Origin: Subtercola boreus
Lineage (GTDB): Bacteria; Actinomycetota; Actinomycetes; Actinomycetales; Microbacteriaceae
Direction: 5' to 3'
Assembly (NCBI RefSeq): GCF_003399625.1
Contig: NZ_NBXA01000023.1
Span: forward strand, 175,183-239,182
DNA length: 64,000 bases
Part shown: piece after piece, positions 62,098-64,000 of the stretch
Layout: the number at the start of each line of letters is the position of its first letter
Position numbering within the stretch: the stretch's first letter is position 1
The notes under the pieces: generated by a model
Told to the model about the DNA's origin: nothing
Databases searched by the model: none
Seen by the model: only the letters and a program-made list of their open reading frames with translations
Program-made: the position numbers and the translations under genes

Positions 62098-63525
62098 ATG
62101 ATAGGCCTTGTGCGTATTCTGCTGACCGCCATCACCCTCGCTGCGATGGCCGCGCTCGCCGTGTTCTCGATCACCGCGGTCGGCTTCTTCGACCCCTCGG
62201 ATGCCGGGGGCATCTTCTGGTGCACAGCAGGCCTCTGGGCGCTCTACGCCCTGGCGCTCTGGTCGGTCAGGACGGTCCCTTCGAGGGCCGCGATCGTGCT
62301 CGTGATCGCCGGATCGGCTCTGCTCGGCGGCAGCGCGCTCGCCGGCCCGCCGAACACCAGCACCGACTCCGCCCGCTACGCCTGGGACGGCATCGTTCAG
62401 CTCGGCGGCGTGTCCCCCTATACCCACGTGCCGGCCGACGACGCTCTGGCCGAGTTCCGCACCGACTGGCTGTTCCCGTCAACGGTGCTCGACGCCGACG
62501 GGCGCCCGCAGTGTGAGGGGCCGCGCGTGGGGCGCACGCTGAGCATCCCGTCCTTCGTCGTGACCTGCACGACCATCAACCGGCCGCAGGTCAACACGAT
62601 CTATCCGCCGGCCGCCGAGCTGTATTTCGCCGGCGTCAGGGCCACCGTTCCGGCGAGCGTCGGTTACATACCGTTCCAGGTCGCCGGCGCCCTCATCCTC
62701 GTCGGCGTGAGCATCGCGCTGGTTCTCGCCCTTCGCCGACGGGGTATCGACCCGCGCTGGGCCGCCGTCTGGGCCTGGAGCCCCTTCGTCGCCACCGAGG
62801 CTGTGACGAATTCGCACGTCGATTCCCTCGCGGCGCTGCTGCTCCTCATCGCCACGCTCCTCCTCTCCCGGGCGGGCACCGGCGTCAGGCGGGTCGATGT
62901 CCAGCGCAGCGTTCTCGGCGGGATCAGCCTCGGCGTGGCCATCGCCGTGAAGCTCGTGCCGGTGATCGGCGTTCCCGCGATCCTCCGGCGGCATCCGTTC
63001 AGTGTCTCGATCTCCGCCGTACTCACCTTCGCCGCCCTCTACGTGCCCTACATCCTGTCGACCGGCATTGCGGTGATCGGCTTCCTGCCCGGCTACCTCA
63101 GCGAGGAGGGCTACGACGACGGCAGCCGGTTCGCCCTGTTGTCGATCGTCGCCCCCGGTCTCGGCGCGTTGGTGCTGGCGGCGATCCTGCTGCTCGTGAC
63201 GGCCCTTCTCGTCTTCCGTTTCACCGACCAGGACAGTCCATGGTTCGGCCAGGTCGTCATGATCGGGGTGACCATGCTCGTCGTCACACCGAGCTACTCC
63301 TGGTACGCCCTGTTGATGGTGCCGTTCGTCGCACTCTCAAGGCGCTGGGAATGGATGCTCGTTCCCCTCGCCCTCACCGTGCAGCTGCTGGTACCGACGC
63401 TGGCTGTGGCACGGATCTCGTTCGCGGTCGCCATCGTGGGCATCCTGATGGTGACGATGCTGAGACGGCGCGCCGGCGGCGTCGGCGGCACCCCCCGACC
63501 GATGGTGAACCTGAGCGTAACCTGA
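62098..63525 (+). CDS. DUF2029/GT87-type membrane glycosyltransferase
   Basis: 475 aa with about 11-12 membrane helices, a GT-C enzyme using polyprenyl-phosphate sugars. The first long loop carries ARYAWDGIVQLGGVSPYTH (acidic residue after helix 2-3, as in GT-C) and NTIYPPAAELYFAGV, a signature of the GT87/DUF2029 group (arabinofuranosyl- and mannosyltransferases). ATG 62098 is used; GTG 62110, with CATGAT 7 nt upstream, is a plausible leaderless start. Next to the LCP/GT cluster. Confidence 0.88.
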   Translation: MIGLVRILLTAITLAAMAALAVFSITAVGFFDPSDAGGIFWCTAGLWALYALALWSVRTVPSRAAIVLVIAGSALLGGSALAGPPNTSTDSARYAWDGIVQLGGVSPYTHVPADDALAEFRTDWLFPSTVLDADGRPQCEGPRVGRTLSIPSFVVTCTTINRPQVNTIYPPAAELYFAGVRATVPASVGYIPFQVAGALILVGVSIALVLALRRRGIDPRWAAVWAWSPFVATEAVTNSHVDSLAALLLLIATLLLSRAGTGVRRVDVQRSVLGGISLGVAIAVKLVPVIGVPAILRRHPFSVSISAVLTFAALYVPYILSTGIAVIGFLPGYLSEEGYDDGSRFALLSIVAPGLGALVLAAILLLVTALLVFRFTDQDSPWFGQVVMIGVTMLVVTPSYSWYALLMVPFVALSRRWEWMLVPLALTVQLLVPTLAVARISFAVAIVGILMVTMLRRRAGGVGGTPRPMVNLSVT

Positions 63526-63714
63526 GAACGAAAATCCATACCCATCCGATTTGCGGGGGGTGGCGAACTCATAGCGTCAGGCAATCACCGACACAAACGG
63601 GTTTCGACTCCGTCAGTTCTTGTCCCGGCAGACGTACGGCTCCGGCCACACGTGAACCGGTACATCAACTCGTTTGACGTACCCGAAACCCACTCACAGA
63701 AAAGGATTTCCATC

Positions 63715-64000
63715 ATGCGCAACTTCAAGAAGGTCTCGATCGCCATCGCCGCTTCGGGGCTGCTCGCTTTCTCGCTCGCCGCCTGCTCCACGTCGTCCAC
63801 CACGTCTTCTTCGCCCTCCGCTTCGGCGTCGGCTTCGACCAACGGAACACCGATCGCGACGATCCCCTCCCTCTCGGGCAAGGACACGGCCGTCACGGTC
63901 GACGCTGGCTTCCTCGCAGCACTGAAGAGCCTCGGCCTCACCCCCGGCGTGCTCGGCACCGCGACCCTCTCCACTGCCGGCGTGCTCGACTTCCCGATCA
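63715..64000 (+). CDS. Lipoprotein, 3' end outside window
   Basis: 95 residues visible. Signal peptide with lipobox LAAC (Cys 22), a Ser/Thr linker (about 23-40), then a domain starting TVTVDAGFLAALKSLGLTPG. That pattern recurs in repeated domains of actinobacterial secreted proteins, so the family may be one of those, but it cannot be named from this part. AAAGGA ribosome-binding site before the ATG. The 189-bp gap upstream of it holds no other gene. Confidence 0.8.
   Translation, partial: MRNFKKVSIAIAASGLLAFSLAACSTSSTTSSSPSASASASTNGTPIATIPSLSGKDTAVTVDAGFLAALKSLGLTPGVLGTATLSTAGVLDFPI

Noticed and set aside
1..64000. Insertion sequences, integrases, prophage, rRNA genes, replication origin
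   Set aside because: No open frame resembles a transposase, integrase or phage protein, and no rRNA or DnaA-box cluster was seen.

Overview
The window is high-GC actinobacterial chromosome, most likely from the family Microbacteriaceae, possibly a cold-adapted Subtercola- or Cryobacterium-like genus. The genus is inference. Evidence for the family is the gene order rsmI / divergent protein mannosyltransferase / metG-tatD-rsmA-ispE / ABC-F / tRNA-Gln-glmU-prs / rplY-pth, the frequent GTG starts, the GTGA and ATGA stop-start overlaps, the mycoredoxin, and the DUF7882-type and DUF6458-type small proteins. There are no transposases, integrases, rRNA genes or CRISPR arrays. No stretch over 300 bases lacks a gene.

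Layout. 1-1001: pth (cut by the window edge) and rplY. 1195-9280: an apparently accessory block between rplY and prs, holding a large secreted protein, a guanine deaminase operon with a tandem-ABM membrane protein, gnd, an SDR, a small membrane protein and a mycoredoxin. 9342-11972: prs, glmU and tRNA-Gln(TTG). 12077-18453: MarR regulator, ABC-F protein, DUF6458 protein, apt, ispE, rsmA, tatD. 18450-23867: metG, rsmI, divergent protein O-mannosyltransferase, YeiH-like exporter. 24001-29938: acyl-CoA ligase, metY with a CoA-binding partner, a catalytically incomplete rhodanese, and a YyaL-type thioredoxin-domain protein. 29997-39818: hrpA, MFS transporter, two aldo/keto reductases, DUF4349 lipoprotein, hexapeptide-repeat protein, Pr6Pr membrane protein, MarR regulator. 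39850-43588 (minus): SRAP, GH3 lipoprotein, gamma-carbonic anhydrase and acyl-CoA dehydrogenase in one tight operon, divergent from a GH15 enzyme. 45558-50398 (minus): moxR-DUF58-transglutaminase operon. 50513-52475: phosphoesterase and serine deaminase, divergent.

The most interesting part is 52533-53987. A promoter-like element with an apparently leaderless start is followed by a 35-residue acidic mini-ORF, a DUF7882 beta-rich small protein and a seven-helix microbial rhodopsin. The rhodopsin has a D-T-E pump-type helix C, the retinal lysine, and an unusual arginine near the cytoplasmic end of helix B. I recall such an arginine as a hallmark of the recently described CryoRhodopsins. The small soluble partner gene 5 bp upstream suggests a light-sensing pair rather than only a proton pump.

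54032-63525 is an envelope-glycan-like block: MTA phosphorylase, NAD-dependent epimerase, GT2, DUF2064 glycosyltransferase-like protein, SAM methyltransferase, LCP ligase, then (minus) a membrane molybdopterin oxidoreductase with a small membrane partner, then a GT-C glycosyltransferase. The window ends inside a lipoprotein gene.

Two global patterns stand out. At least a dozen genes have a -10-like hexamer exactly 6-7 nt before the start codon and no Shine-Dalgarno site, as in leaderless mRNAs. Short tandem repeats (12, 15 or 18 bp, always in frame) have expanded the ends or loops of at least six proteins, and similar repeats (11, 15, 27 bp) occur between genes.
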